A DNA stretch of 64,000 bases from an uncultured Spirochaetaceae bacterium (GCA_944389145.1 CALXLH010000037.1:1-64000); one strand, 5' to 3'. Shown: positions 41,502-50,876, counted from the stretch's first letter. A program made the numbers and translations. Notes: generated from the letters alone by a model not told the origin.

Positions 41502-42611
41502 TCAACCGACATACGGAAGCACCATCGAGAGGATGAGTCCTCCCGCGAGCACGCTTCCGATCTGACCGGAAACATTGGCACCAAGGGCGAACGGCAGGAG
41601 ATGATTCTGCTTGTCAGCCTCGATACCGACCTTCTGAACGACACGCGATGACATCGGGAACGCGGAGATTCCGGCTCCTCCGATAAGAGGATTGATCTTC
41701 TTGCCTTCCTTGAGGAAGATGTTGGCGATCTTGACGAAGAATACGCCGCAGGCCGTGTCGAAGATGAATGCCACGAGGCCGAATCCCATGATCATGATCG
41801 TCTCGAACTGGATCAGCTTGTCACCGGACATCTGCGGAGCGATGGCAAGGCCGAGCAGCAGCGTGATAAGCGGAGAGAGCATGTTCTGAGCCGCATTGGA
41901 GAGGCTGTCGAGGACACCGCACTCGCGGAGGAGGTTACCGAACATGAGCATGCCGACGAGGGCAGCCGAATCCGGAGCGAGGGTACCGCAGACGATCGTC
42001 GTGATGATCGGGAAGGCGATCCTCGTCGTCTTGGTGACAGAGGATGGCGTGTAGTGCATCTTGATCCTCTTCTCATGCTTGGTCGTCGTCACCCTGAGCA
42101 CGACCGGCTGGATGATGGGAACGAGGGCCATGTAGCAGTACGCCACCACGAGGATAGCCGCAACATAGTTGCTCTGAAGCTGCTGGCTTACGAGTATCGC
42201 GGTCGGACCGTCAGCAGCGCCGATGATACCGATGGATGCCGCATCATGGATCGGGAAGCCGAGCGCGGATGCGACCATCATCGAGATGAAGATACCGCCC
42301 TGTCCCGCGGCTCCGATGAATATGAGCCATGGCTTGGATAGCACGGGTCCGAAATCTATCATCGCTCCAATGCCGATGAAGAGAAGAAGCGGGAACACCT
42401 CCGCTGTCTCGATTCCTACCTCGAAGAGCCATGCGAGGATACCATGATCGACTGCGATGACCGACCCCGGCAGGTTAACAAGGATGGCGCCGAAGCCCAT
42501 CGGCAGGAGAAGCGTAGGCTCCATCTCCTTCTTGATTGCCAGGTAGATCAGCAGGATACCAACCAGGATCATCACCAGATCCTTCCAATTGATTGCCATA
42601 ATACTGTCCAT
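41502..42611 (-). CDS. oadB: Na+-translocating decarboxylase beta subunit
   Basis: 369 aa with about ten helices. OadB hallmarks: P-L-L-L-F-I-G-I-G-A-M-I-D-F-G-P near 73-88, G-A-A-D-G-P-T-A near 130-137 (the Na+-site Asp), N-L-L-R-E-C-G-V near 228 and G-A-N-V-S-G-Q-I-G-S near 345. It carries out decarboxylation of carboxybiotin and pumps Na+. No alpha subunit or biotin carrier lies nearby. ATG at 42611 or, more plausibly given the promoter close by, 42599. Confidence 0.92.
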   Translation of the reverse strand: MDSIMAINWKDLVMILVGILLIYLAIKKEMEPTLLLPMGFGAILVNLPGSVIAVDHGILAWLFEVGIETAEVFPLLLFIGIGAMIDFGPVLSKPWLIFIGAAGQGGIFISMMVASALGFPIHDAASIGIIGAADGPTAILVSQQLQSNYVAAILVVAYCYMALVPIIQPVVLRVTTTKHEKRIKMHYTPSSVTKTTRIAFPIITTIVCGTLAPDSAALVGMLMFGNLLRECGVLDSLSNAAQNMLSPLITLLLGLAIAPQMSGDKLIQFETIMIMGFGLVAFIFDTACGVFFVKIANIFLKEGKKINPLIGGAGISAFPMSSRVVQKVGIEADKQNHLLPFALGANVSGQIGSVLAGGLILSMVLPYVG

Positions 42612-42620
42612 AACGTCCCG

Positions 42621-42649
42621 ATTCTACACGAGGGCTGATGGTTTGTCAC
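42621..42649 (-). promoter_or_regulatory. Promoter of oadB-oadG
   Basis: Leftward -35 GTGACA (42649-42644), 17-bp spacer, -10 TAGAAT (42626-42621). Transcription would begin around 42614, very near the first ATG, so the second ATG (42599) may be the start in use. Confidence 0.7.
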
Positions 42650-42735
42650 CCGCGCATTCCTCATAACCGTTACAAAAACGCGCTACTTTCGGGACAGCTT
42701 TTGATATATGAGGAAATTACGGAAAGGACCAAGAT

Positions 42736-42757
42736 TTTTGTTGACCGGTTAACAAAA
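42736..42757. promoter_or_regulatory. LacI-type operator of the maltodextrin-like operon
   Basis: TTTTGTTGACCGGTTAACAAAA is palindromic apart from one symmetric pair, centred on C-G. It covers the -35 box of the promoter at 42741-42769, so binding would exclude RNA polymerase. The LacI gene at 45900 in the same operon is the likely binder. Confidence 0.8.
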
Positions 42758-42769
42758 CCGATTTAGCAT
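42741..42769 (+). promoter_or_regulatory. Promoter of the maltodextrin-like operon
   Basis: -35 TTGACC (42741-42746), 17-bp spacer, -10 TAGCAT (42764-42769), with the operator overlapping the -35. Confidence 0.7.
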
Positions 42770-42812
42770 TTAATTGGGCCGAAGGAAATCGACCTATGAA
42801 AAGGAGAATGAA

Positions 42813-44144
42813 ATGAGAAAGACCCTATCAATCGCCCTTGTGGCACTGATGGCGCTCTCGCTCTTCGCGGGCGGCAGCTCGGAGTCAAAGGGAACGGAGA
42901 TCTACTTCCTCAACTTCAAGCCGGAGATAGCGGAAGTATATGAGAAGGAGGTAAAGCCCGCCTTCGAGTCAGAGAATCCAGGATATACGCTGAAGGTCGT
43001 CACTGCGGCATCTAACCAGTATCAGTCGACGCTCCGCTCGGAGCTGGCGAAATCGGCACCTCCTGTCATATTCCAGGTCAACGGCCCGGTAGGCGTGCAG
43101 GAGAACATAGATAACGTGGCGCCGATGCAGGATACATCCTTCTATGGACTCCTTGCTGACAAGTCCATGGCCATCACCCTCGATGGCAATGTCGTCGCGG
43201 TGCCATATGCAGTAGAGGGATTCGGAATCATCTACAATGATGCGATCATGCGCGCATACTGCGCCCTTCCTGACAAGGCCGTCGACATTGCCAGCGCTGA
43301 GGAGATAACAAGCTTCGAGACGCTCAAGGCAGTCGTTGAGGACATGACAGCCCATAAGGAAGAGCTTGGCATACAGGGAGTCTTCGCCTCCACATCGTTC
43401 GCTCCTGGCAGCGAGTGGAGATGGACCACCCATCTCGTGAATCCTGTGCTGCAGGCTGAGTATGGCGACAGGGCGGCCACATTCGCGGCAAAGGAGTTCG
43501 GATTCGAGTATAACGAGAACTTCAAGGCCCTCTTCGATCTCTATCTCGACAACTCCGTGACGGCGAAGGGACTGGTGGCCAGCAGGGCCGATGCGGACAG
43601 CATGGCTGAGTTCGCCCTTGGGCAGTGCGCGATGGTGCAGAACGGCAACTGGGCCGCGGCACAGATCCTCGGACAGGCCGGCGTCAAGGTCGCTGAGGAT
43701 GACATAAAGTTCCTGCCGCTCTACATGGGCCTTGACGGAGAGGAATCCAAGGGGCTTAACATCGGAACGGAGAACTACCTCGCGATCAATAAGAACGCCA
43801 GCGCAGAGGCTCAGAAGGGAGCTGATGTCTTCCTTACCTGGCTTTACAGCAGCGAGACAGGAAAGAAGCTCGTGTCTGAGAAGCTGATGTTCATCACGCC
43901 GTTCAGCTCATTCAGCGCCGATGAGGTTCCCGATGATCCTCTCGCGCGCCAGGTGAACATCTGGATGAACAAGGACGGCATCACCAGCGTTGACTGGGTA
44001 TTCCAGGGAATCCCGTCAGAGCAGTGGAAGGCTGACTTCGCTCAGGCGATGCTTGAATACATCAATGGCAACCAGGGCTGGGACAATGTCGTGGCAACGG
44101 CGCAGCAGGCCTGGGCAAGAGAAGCGGAGATAGCCGGAAGATAA
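42813..44144 (+). CDS. ABC sugar-binding receptor (family 1, oligosaccharide type)
   Basis: 443 aa. Signal peptide 1-20 (ending S-L-F-A-G-G-S-S-E), then a MalE/UgpB-like two-domain receptor: A-P-P-V-I-F-Q-V-N near 73, V-P-Y-A-V-E-G-F-G-I-I-Y-N near 132-144, A-M-V-Q-N-G-N-W near 275 and a C-terminal S-E-K-L-M-F-I-T-P-F. ATG at 42813 follows AAGGAG. With MalQ in the same operon the ligand is probably a maltodextrin, though that is inferred from context. Confidence 0.93.
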   Translation: MRKTLSIALVALMALSLFAGGSSESKGTEIYFLNFKPEIAEVYEKEVKPAFESENPGYTLKVVTAASNQYQSTLRSELAKSAPPVIFQVNGPVGVQENIDNVAPMQDTSFYGLLADKSMAITLDGNVVAVPYAVEGFGIIYNDAIMRAYCALPDKAVDIASAEEITSFETLKAVVEDMTAHKEELGIQGVFASTSFAPGSEWRWTTHLVNPVLQAEYGDRAATFAAKEFGFEYNENFKALFDLYLDNSVTAKGLVASRADADSMAEFALGQCAMVQNGNWAAAQILGQAGVKVAEDDIKFLPLYMGLDGEESKGLNIGTENYLAINKNASAEAQKGADVFLTWLYSSETGKKLVSEKLMFITPFSSFSADEVPDDPLARQVNIWMNKDGITSVDWVFQGIPSEQWKADFAQAMLEYINGNQGWDNVVATAQQAWAREAEIAGR

Positions 44145-44161
44145 GGCTGCCGCCGGAAATC

Positions 44162-44196
44162 AAAGCCGTCATTTCCCAGAGATCTGACGGCTTTTT
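44162..44196 (+). terminator. Partial terminator between receptor and permease genes
   Basis: AAAGCCGTCA (44162-44171) pairs with TGACGGCTTT (44185-44194), followed by TTC. Its position inside the operon would give more receptor than permease mRNA. Confidence 0.75.
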
Positions 44197-44210
44197 CAAA
44201 AGAGGTCACA

Positions 44211-45056
44211 ATGGAAAAGACACTAAGGAAGTACTTCCCTCTCTTCGCGCTGCCTGCGCTCATATGCTTCACCATCTCGTTCCTTATTCCGATGGTGTGG
44301 GGAGCAGTACTGTCATTCTGTGAGTTCTCCACCATAACGAATGCTTCATTCGTTGGTTTCGAAAACTACATAAAGGCATTTACCATAGACAATTACTTCA
44401 CATCGGCGTTCTGGTTCACCCTTGCATTCGCCGTCGTGACGGTCATTACGATCAATGTATTCGCATTCGCCCTGGCCCTTCTGCTGACGAAGGGGATTCC
44501 GGGTACGAATATCTTCAGGACGATCTTCTTCATGCCGAACCTGATAGGAGGGATCGTGCTCGGATGGATCTGGCAGATGATCCTCAACGGCTTCCTCGCA
44601 TACTACGAGAAGACGCTCCTTTCAGATGCATCCTACGGCTTCTGGGGACTCGTGATACTGATGAACTGGCAGAATGTCGGCTATATGATGGTAATCTATA
44701 TCGCCGCGATCCAGAACATCCCATCAGATATGCTGGAGGCAGCAAGCATCGATGGCGCCGATGGCAGGACGACGCTCTTCAGGATCGTGATACCTGCGGT
44801 CATGCCCTCGATAACGATATGCCTCTTCCTGACGACGACAAACGGCTTCAAGCTGTACGATCAGAACCTGGCACTCACGAACGGAGCGCCGAACCACGGC
44901 ACGGAGATGCTGGCGCTCAATATCTTCAACACATTCTACTCCAGGGTAGGATTCGAGGGGGTCGGACAGGCCAAGGCCGTGATATTCACGATACTCGTGG
45001 CGGCGATAGCGCTCGCCCAGCTCTACATCACGAGAAGGAAGGAGGTGGAAAGCTGA
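44211..45056 (+). CDS. ABC sugar permease, MalF/UgpA type
   Basis: 281 aa with six helices. The coupling motif E-A-A-S-I-D-G-A-D-G near 175-184 docks the ATPase, and a conserved N-G-A-P near 225 matches sugar permeases. ATG at 44211 follows GAGGT. The gene ends in TGATG with the second permease. No sugar ATPase gene is in the window, so a shared MsmK-like ATPase elsewhere must serve it. Confidence 0.93.
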   Translation: MEKTLRKYFPLFALPALICFTISFLIPMVWGAVLSFCEFSTITNASFVGFENYIKAFTIDNYFTSAFWFTLAFAVVTVITINVFAFALALLLTKGIPGTNIFRTIFFMPNLIGGIVLGWIWQMILNGFLAYYEKTLLSDASYGFWGLVILMNWQNVGYMMVIYIAAIQNIPSDMLEAASIDGADGRTTLFRIVIPAVMPSITICLFLTTTNGFKLYDQNLALTNGAPNHGTEMLALNIFNTFYSRVGFEGVGQAKAVIFTILVAAIALAQLYITRRKEVES

Positions 45057-45898
45057 TGGCCGCAGTAGCAAGCAAGAACACAAGATGGATCATCTTCCTG
45101 ATCCTCATAGCCGTAGCGGCGCTGGTGATCGCACCGATACTCATCGTGCTCATGAACTCCTTCAAGGGAAATATATTCATATCCGGAGGAGGAGCGTTCA
45201 GGATGCCAGACGAGACAAGCTTCGTCGGCATCGCGAACTATGTCAACGGGATAGAGAGGATCGGCTTCTTCTCGGCATTCGCCTACTCTCTCTGGATAAC
45301 GATCGCCTCGGTATTCTTCATCCTCCTGCTGACCTCGATGCTGGCATGGTATATCACCAGGGTGAAGGGCGCGGTGACAAGCATCATCTACTACCTCCTG
45401 GTCTTCTCGATGATCGTGCCGTTCCAGATGGTCATGTTCCCGATGAGCAAGTTCGCCAACATGCTTCATATCGACAACCTACTGGGCATAATCATACTGT
45501 ATGTGGGTTTCGGATGCGGCATGAGCACCTTCATGTTCAGCGGCTTCATAAAGGGCATACCGCTGGCGCTTGAAGAGGCTGCGATGATAGATGGTGCCAA
45601 TCCAGTGACGACATTCTTCCGCGTCGTGCTGCCGATGCTCAAGAGCACCGCCATCACCATCGCGATCCTTGAGACGATGTGGGTATGGAATGACTATCTG
45701 ATGCCGTATCTCGTAATCGGAACGGAGTACAGGACGATACCTGTGGCGATCCAGTACCTGCGCGGAGGCTATGGCTCCGTCGACATGGGAGCGATGATGG
45801 CAATGCTGGTATTCGCGATGATCCCGGTCATCGTGTTCTACCTGGCCTGCCAGAAGCATATCATCAAGGGAGTGCTCGCAGGAGCGGTAAAGGGCTGA
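45056..45898 (+). CDS. ABC sugar permease, MalG/UgpE type
   Basis: 280 aa with six helices and the E-E-A-A-M-I-D-G-A coupling motif near 178-186. The ATG at 45056 overlaps the previous stop by one base and follows AAGGAGG. Forms the membrane pore with the gene before it. Confidence 0.93.
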   Translation: MAAVASKNTRWIIFLILIAVAALVIAPILIVLMNSFKGNIFISGGGAFRMPDETSFVGIANYVNGIERIGFFSAFAYSLWITIASVFFILLLTSMLAWYITRVKGAVTSIIYYLLVFSMIVPFQMVMFPMSKFANMLHIDNLLGIIILYVGFGCGMSTFMFSGFIKGIPLALEEAAMIDGANPVTTFFRVVLPMLKSTAITIAILETMWVWNDYLMPYLVIGTEYRTIPVAIQYLRGGYGSVDMGAMMAMLVFAMIPVIVFYLACQKHIIKGVLAGAVKG

Positions 45899-45899
45899 C

Positions 45900-46928
45900 A
45901 TGGGAAGGAAGAGAGTAACGATACAGGATATAGCGGACCGCACGGGATACTCGAAGACAGCGGTCTCATTCGCGTTCAACTTCCCTTCCAGGATATCGAA
46001 GGAGGCCGTGGAGAGAATACTGGAGACGGCAAGGGAGATGGACTATATCCCCGACCCGATGGCCAGGAACTTCTCTCTCGGCCATCATATGGCCATAGGC
46101 TACCTGATACCGCAGAGCGTCTCGGTCACGCTTGAGAACCCATATATCCAGAGCGTCATGAGGAGCATCGCATCTGTGTGCGAGGATCATGGCTACATGC
46201 TCACGATCATCCCCCCGCTCCACTCCTCGATCGAGGAGGCGGTGAAGAGCGCGACCGTGGACGGAGTCATAGCCATGGGCCTCTCCATGGACCGGGGCAT
46301 GATAGACCTGCTGCGCAGCAGAGGCCTGAGGACCGTCTCGATAGACGGAACGGGCGCAGAGGACCTTCCGTCAGTCTCGATCGATGACGCGGCAGCCGCA
46401 AGGGAGCAGATGCGCACCGTGCTGAGGCTGGGACACAGGAGGATCGCGGTGATATCCCTTCCGAGCGCGGCATACGACGGGAAGCGGCACGGAACGCTCA
46501 TAGAGCGGCGCCTGGAAGGATACAGGGAGGCGCTCAGCGAATGTTCCATGGGCCTTCCTGATATCCTCATGATACAGACCGACGCGACCTTCAGCTCCGG
46601 CTATGAAGCTGTCGGACGCATATTGGAAGAGAGAGGAATCAGCTGTATCGTTACGATGTCAGATATCGTCGCGCTCGGAGCCTGGAGGGCCCTGAGGGGC
46701 AAGGGGCTCCGCGTTCCTGATGATATCTCGATAATGGGATTCGACGGCATTGATGACCATGCCTCGAAGGAGCTTTCGACGGTCATCCAGAGTGCCGATG
46801 ACAAGGGCCGCATCAGCGCGGAGATGCTCTTCTCGATGATAGACGGCAGGGAAGAGGAAGGAATGTCGGTAAAGGTCCCCTTCTCCATCAGGGAAGGAAG
46901 GACGATGAGGGTGTTCGATGGATATTGA
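45900..46928 (+). CDS. LacI/GalR-family regulator of the sugar operon
   Basis: 342 aa. Helix-turn-helix 7-27 (T-I-Q-D-I-A-D-R-T-G-Y-S-K-T-A-V-S-F-A-F), hinge near 55, then the effector domain with G-H-R-R-I-A-V-I near 178 and S-I-M-G-F-D-G-I-D-D near 277. Lies one base after the permease stop. The operator upstream of the operon (42736-42757) is its probable site, giving feedback control. The effector is likely a maltodextrin or its product. Confidence 0.93.
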   Translation: MGRKRVTIQDIADRTGYSKTAVSFAFNFPSRISKEAVERILETAREMDYIPDPMARNFSLGHHMAIGYLIPQSVSVTLENPYIQSVMRSIASVCEDHGYMLTIIPPLHSSIEEAVKSATVDGVIAMGLSMDRGMIDLLRSRGLRTVSIDGTGAEDLPSVSIDDAAAAREQMRTVLRLGHRRIAVISLPSAAYDGKRHGTLIERRLEGYREALSECSMGLPDILMIQTDATFSSGYEAVGRILEERGISCIVTMSDIVALGAWRALRGKGLRVPDDISIMGFDGIDDHASKELSTVIQSADDKGRISAEMLFSMIDGREEEGMSVKVPFSIREGRTMRVFDGY

Positions 46929-48471
46929 AGGAAAGAGATCTGCAGGGATACTGATGCATATAACGTCGCTTCCCTCCAGATATGGGATCGGAGATCTGGG
47001 GCCGGAGGCCTATCAGTTCGCGGAGGACCTCAAGGCGGCAGGAGCCTCGCTGTGGCAGATGCTGCCCCTAGGTCCCACGGGATACGGCAACAGCCCATAT
47101 GCGCAGAGAAGCGCATTTGCCGGCAACGAGCTTCTGATCTCCCCTGAGATGCTGCATATAGCGGGGCTGCTTACCAAGAGCGATATGGACGCTCCATCAT
47201 TCCCCGCAGAGCGCGTCGACTACGGCTTCGTAACGAGGTGGAAGATGCCGCTTCTCAAGAGAGCTGCGGAACGCGCGCTCTCCTCGAGGCAGGAGAGGAT
47301 GGCGCTTGAGACATTCTGCGAGCGCGAGGCCTACTGGCTTGATGACTACGCGCTCTTCATGGCGATCTACGAGAAGCATGGAGATGCCCGCTGGCATACC
47401 GTCTGGAACGAGAAGGAATGCAGGAGGGACAGGAAGGCGCTGGACTCGGTCAGGCGCGATTGCGGAAAGACGATAGGCATCTACAAGGCGATGCAGTACC
47501 TGTTCGATAAGGAGATGACGGCGCTAAGGGAATTCACATCCTCTATCGGCATCAGCACGATCGGAGACATCCCTATATTCGCAGCAGCGGACAGCTCCGA
47601 TACATGGAGCCATATCGATCTCTTCAAGACAGATGCGTCAGGACGCTACAGCGCGGTATCAGGAGTGCCGCCAGACGGCTTCTCATCCACAGGCCAGCTC
47701 TGGGGCAATCCGGTCTATGACTGGAAGCGGCATGAGGAGACAGGATTCAGATGGTGGATAGAGCGCGTGAAGCGCTGCCTGGAGATGACGGATATCATCA
47801 GGATAGACCACTTCAGGGGCTTTGCCGAGTATTATGAGATCAAGGCCGATGCGAAGACCGCTGAGCATGGCATATGGAAGAAGTCGCCTGGCAGGAAGCT
47901 CTTTCAGGCGCTGAATGATGAACTTGGAGAGCTTCCCATCATAGCAGAGGACCTAGGCTTCATGACGCCGTCCGTGATAAGGCTGCGCGACAGCAACGGA
48001 TTCCCGGGCATGAAGATCGCCCAGTTCGGCTTCACCCGGCGCAGGGACGGCTCATTCAACGGCTATGATGACTTCCTTCCCCACAACTATACACGGCGCT
48101 TCGTGGCATACACGGGAACCCATGACAACGACACGACGAAGGGATGGTTCGGAAAGCTTTCCGATGAGGACAGGCATATGGTACGGGAGTATCTCTCATC
48201 GTCTGATGAGGACATCGTCTGGGCCATGATAAGAAGCGTGATGCTCAGCAATGCCGATACCGCGATCTTCCCTATGCAGGACGTGCTGGAGCTGGATTCC
48301 GATGCGAGGATGAACTTCCCCTCCACCTGCAATGACGTGAATTGGAGCTGGAGGATGCGGAAAGGAGCCTTCGATGATTACAGGAAAGGACGGTTCTCAC
48401 ATCTCGCGAGGATATCGGGAAGGACGGGTATCACGGCCGAGGAATACGACAGGATGCAGGAGGATGAATAG
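46918..48471 (+). CDS. malQ: 4-alpha-glucanotransferase (GH77, MalQ)
   Basis: 517 aa. MalQ landmarks: S-A-G-I-L-M-H-I-T-S-L-P-S near 8-20, W-Q-M-L-P-L-G-P-T near 45, the nucleophile Asp in I-R-I-D-H-F-R-G near 285, acid/base Glu in I-A-E-D-L-G near 341 and T-G-T-H-D-N-D-T near 397. Transfers glucan chains between maltodextrins in the cytoplasm. Overlaps the lacI end by 11 bp, tying it to the uptake operon. Confidence 0.95.
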   Translation: MDIEGKRSAGILMHITSLPSRYGIGDLGPEAYQFAEDLKAAGASLWQMLPLGPTGYGNSPYAQRSAFAGNELLISPEMLHIAGLLTKSDMDAPSFPAERVDYGFVTRWKMPLLKRAAERALSSRQERMALETFCEREAYWLDDYALFMAIYEKHGDARWHTVWNEKECRRDRKALDSVRRDCGKTIGIYKAMQYLFDKEMTALREFTSSIGISTIGDIPIFAAADSSDTWSHIDLFKTDASGRYSAVSGVPPDGFSSTGQLWGNPVYDWKRHEETGFRWWIERVKRCLEMTDIIRIDHFRGFAEYYEIKADAKTAEHGIWKKSPGRKLFQALNDELGELPIIAEDLGFMTPSVIRLRDSNGFPGMKIAQFGFTRRRDGSFNGYDDFLPHNYTRRFVAYTGTHDNDTTKGWFGKLSDEDRHMVREYLSSSDEDIVWAMIRSVMLSNADTAIFPMQDVLELDSDARMNFPSTCNDVNWSWRMRKGAFDDYRKGRFSHLARISGRTGITAEEYDRMQEDE

Positions 48472-48474
48472 CAT

Positions 48475-49593
48475 ATGCCAGCTCCGCTGCATCTTCCGGG
48501 GTCCTACATCAAGGAGGCGGAAAGCCTCCTGAGGAAGGCATGCGTGATCGCCTCCCCTTCCCTCAGGGAGGACAGCCGTGTCTCGTTCATCTCAGGATAC
48601 CTGAAGGAAAACGGCATACCATTCACCGTCGATGAGGCAAAGAACGTCATCATTCCGTACTGCGATGATGGAACTGCAGCGCTTGACGTGTATGCCGCGC
48701 ATACCGATGTCGTATTCCCTGACACGGAGGCGTTTCCGCTGAGAGAGGAAGGAACGATGCTCCGCTGCCCGGGAATCGCAGATGACAGTGCCCACTTCGT
48801 GGCCGTGCTCATATACGCGCTGGCATTCCACAGGGAAAGGCCCAGGACTGAGAGAGGCATACTCTTCGTATGCAACAGCGCCGAGGAAGGGCTTGGGAAC
48901 CTCCACGGGACAAGGACGCTGTTCCAGGCCTACGGCAGCAGGATCGCGTCATTCACATCCTTCGACGACATCCTCGGCAGGGGCATCGTCAGCAAGGCAG
49001 TCGGAAGCGAGCGGTACAGGATATCGGTACGGACTGAAGGAGGGCATTCCTATGCTGATTTCGGACGGCCGAACGCAATCGCCATCCTCTCCACCATCAT
49101 CGCCAGGCTCTATCGGCAGGAGGCCCATGGAGCCACCTATAACGTGGGCACGATAGAAGGGGGCACGAGCGTCAACAGCATAGCAGGCAATGCCTCATGC
49201 ACCTACGAGATACGCTCCACAGATGAGGATGAGCTTATGAGGATGAGGAAAAGCCTCGAAGCGATCATCGGCTCATCGCGCGATGATGGCTGGGAGCTGA
49301 CGACGGAGACGATCGGGATAAGGCCATGTGCCCATGGTGCCGACACAGGGAAGCTTGAAAGGGCTGCAGAGGAGATATTCAGGCGTCATGGCCTCTCCGT
49401 AGAGCGCCTCGCCTCATCAACCGACTGCAACATACCGCTCTCGCAGGGAATACCTGCCATCTGCTTCGGCCTCATATACGGAGGAGGAAGGCACACGAGG
49501 GAGGAATGGGTCGACCTCTCGACCTATCCGGAAGGGCTCCAGGCAGGATGGGAGTACATCCTGCTTGTCAGCTCAGATCAGGCCCCTTGCTGA
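48475..49593 (+). CDS. M20-family metallopeptidase (PepT-like)
   Basis: 372 aa. M20 metal ligands: A-A-H-T-D-V near 78-83, a D in G-I-A-D-D-S near 101-106, E-E-G near 140, D in the S-F-D-D-I region near 163 and H in G-R-H-T-R near 342. Exopeptidases of this clan cleave tripeptides or dipeptides. Starts 3 bp after malQ. Its last 21 bp overlap the convergent MFS gene. Why a peptidase follows malQ is not clear. Confidence 0.85.
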   Translation: MPAPLHLPGSYIKEAESLLRKACVIASPSLREDSRVSFISGYLKENGIPFTVDEAKNVIIPYCDDGTAALDVYAAHTDVVFPDTEAFPLREEGTMLRCPGIADDSAHFVAVLIYALAFHRERPRTERGILFVCNSAEEGLGNLHGTRTLFQAYGSRIASFTSFDDILGRGIVSKAVGSERYRISVRTEGGHSYADFGRPNAIAILSTIIARLYRQEAHGATYNVGTIEGGTSVNSIAGNASCTYEIRSTDEDELMRMRKSLEAIIGSSRDDGWELTTETIGIRPCAHGADTGKLERAAEEIFRRHGLSVERLASSTDCNIPLSQGIPAICFGLIYGGGRHTREEWVDLSTYPEGLQAGWEYILLVSSDQAPC

Positions 49594-50736
49594 TCTGGCC
49601 AGCTTGAGGACCATCAGGGCAACCATCATGAAGAGCGCTATGGATATCGTGGCGATGCCTCCGGCAAGGCCTGCGCTCTCCGCGACATGACCTATTATAA
49701 GGGGCATCACGATAGCTCCTATGGTAGCAGTTCCTATGCATGTGCCTGTCGCCATCGTCGAGCTGTTATAGCGCGTGTCCATCGAGGAGAGCGTCGTCGG
49801 ATAGATGCCGCTCATGGAGAAGCCCACTCCCAGGAGCGAGAGGAATATGACGACGGGACTCGAAACGGAGATCATGAGGATGAAGAAGCCTGTCATCAGC
49901 AGCCCCATGACGAGTATCAGGAGGCTCTTGTTCATCCGCATCGAGACAGCGGCGCATACCAGGCGGCCAAGGAGTATCATGATCCACAGGAATGACTGCA
50001 TGGCCGTAGCCACGGATACGGGGAATATGCCCTCATCCTGGAAATAGGTCACCAGCCAGCCGGTAAGGGAACCCTCGGCACAGAGATAGAAGAACATGAT
50101 GAAGGTGTTGATCCAGAAGCCCAGCGAATGCGGTATGCCTCCATCGCCTTTTTCCTTATGGCTCCTTCCGCCCGAGAGCCGGAGCGCGACCGACATGATC
50201 GCGAGGAGCATGGACAGGGCGATCGCCAGCGGAGCGGTACGCCAGCTCAGTCCGGCTGAGGCAATCACGATGAACGGCGAGAGGAACGCGCCGACCGCGA
50301 ATGAGGCATGCAGGAAGTTGAGCCCCGCCGCCTTATTGGCTACGCTCTCCCCTACCACTACGTTCGTTATGTTGGAGAGCGTGCCGCGCCCTATGCCAGT
50401 CAGGGCAAATGCCACGAAGAGCAGCAGGGGATTGCCGGTCACTGCCATCATCAGGAGCCCCAGCACTATTCCCGAGGTAAGTATCGCGGTGCTGAGACGG
50501 CGCCCTATGGCATATGGCAGCACGCCGGCGGCGAACACGGAAACGAGGTTACCTATCTGATGGGCAGACAGCAGCATGCCGCTGACAGAATACGATAGCC
50601 CATACTCGCTGCTGAGGGCCGGAAGCACCGCACCGAGCACCGTCGTCATCATCCCTGAGACGAAGAAAATCACATAGATGCGGTAAAGCAGGCTCCTCGC
50701 CCCCTTCTCCACGCCAAGAAAGCTACCAAGAGACAT
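49573..50736 (-). CDS. MFS transporter
   Basis: 387 aa with twelve predicted helices. Resembles sugar/drug transporters with the loop G-R-R near 65 and G-I-G-R-G near 105-110. ATG at 50736 follows GGAGG; the frame continues upstream through the divergent copper promoter and is not translated there. Cargo unknown. Confidence 0.88.
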   Translation of the reverse strand: MSLGSFLGVEKGARSLLYRIYVIFFVSGMMTTVLGAVLPALSSEYGLSYSVSGMLLSAHQIGNLVSVFAAGVLPYAIGRRLSTAILTSGIVLGLLMMAVTGNPLLLFVAFALTGIGRGTLSNITNVVVGESVANKAAGLNFLHASFAVGAFLSPFIVIASAGLSWRTAPLAIALSMLLAIMSVALRLSGGRSHKEKGDGGIPHSLGFWINTFIMFFYLCAEGSLTGWLVTYFQDEGIFPVSVATAMQSFLWIMILLGRLVCAAVSMRMNKSLLILVMGLLMTGFFILMISVSSPVVIFLSLLGVGFSMSGIYPTTLSSMDTRYNSSTMATGTCIGTATIGAIVMPLIIGHVAESAGLAGGIATISIALFMMVALMVLKLARSARGLI

Positions 50737-50807
50737 CCCAGACCTCCATGAACTGAACATCCGGAATACTGCCACAACGCACAGCCGTTGGCAAGCAGTA
50801 CGGAACC

Positions 50808-50836
50808 TTGATAAGCCGCGGATTATCCTGTATATT
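50808..50836 (+). promoter_or_regulatory. Promoter of the copper operon
   Basis: -35 TTGATA (50808-50813), 17-bp spacer, -10 TATATT (50831-50836). Confidence 0.75.
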
Positions 50837-50842
50837 TTGCAT

Positions 50843-50866
50843 GACACCCCACCCGGGTGTGGTGTC
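50843..50866. promoter_or_regulatory. CsoR-type operator candidate
   Basis: GACACCCCACCCGGGTG followed by TGGTGTC makes a 24-bp palindrome with one mismatched pair and G/C tracts, as CsoR-family sites have. It begins right at the expected transcription start. The CsoR gene is the last gene of the same operon. Confidence 0.7.
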
Positions 50867-50876
50867 AGAGGCATAT

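Noticed and set aside
44564-45055. N-terminal extension of the second permease frame into the first permease
   Set aside because: The ATG at 45056 has AAGGAGG and gives a normal MalG length; upstream residues are highly charged and out of family.
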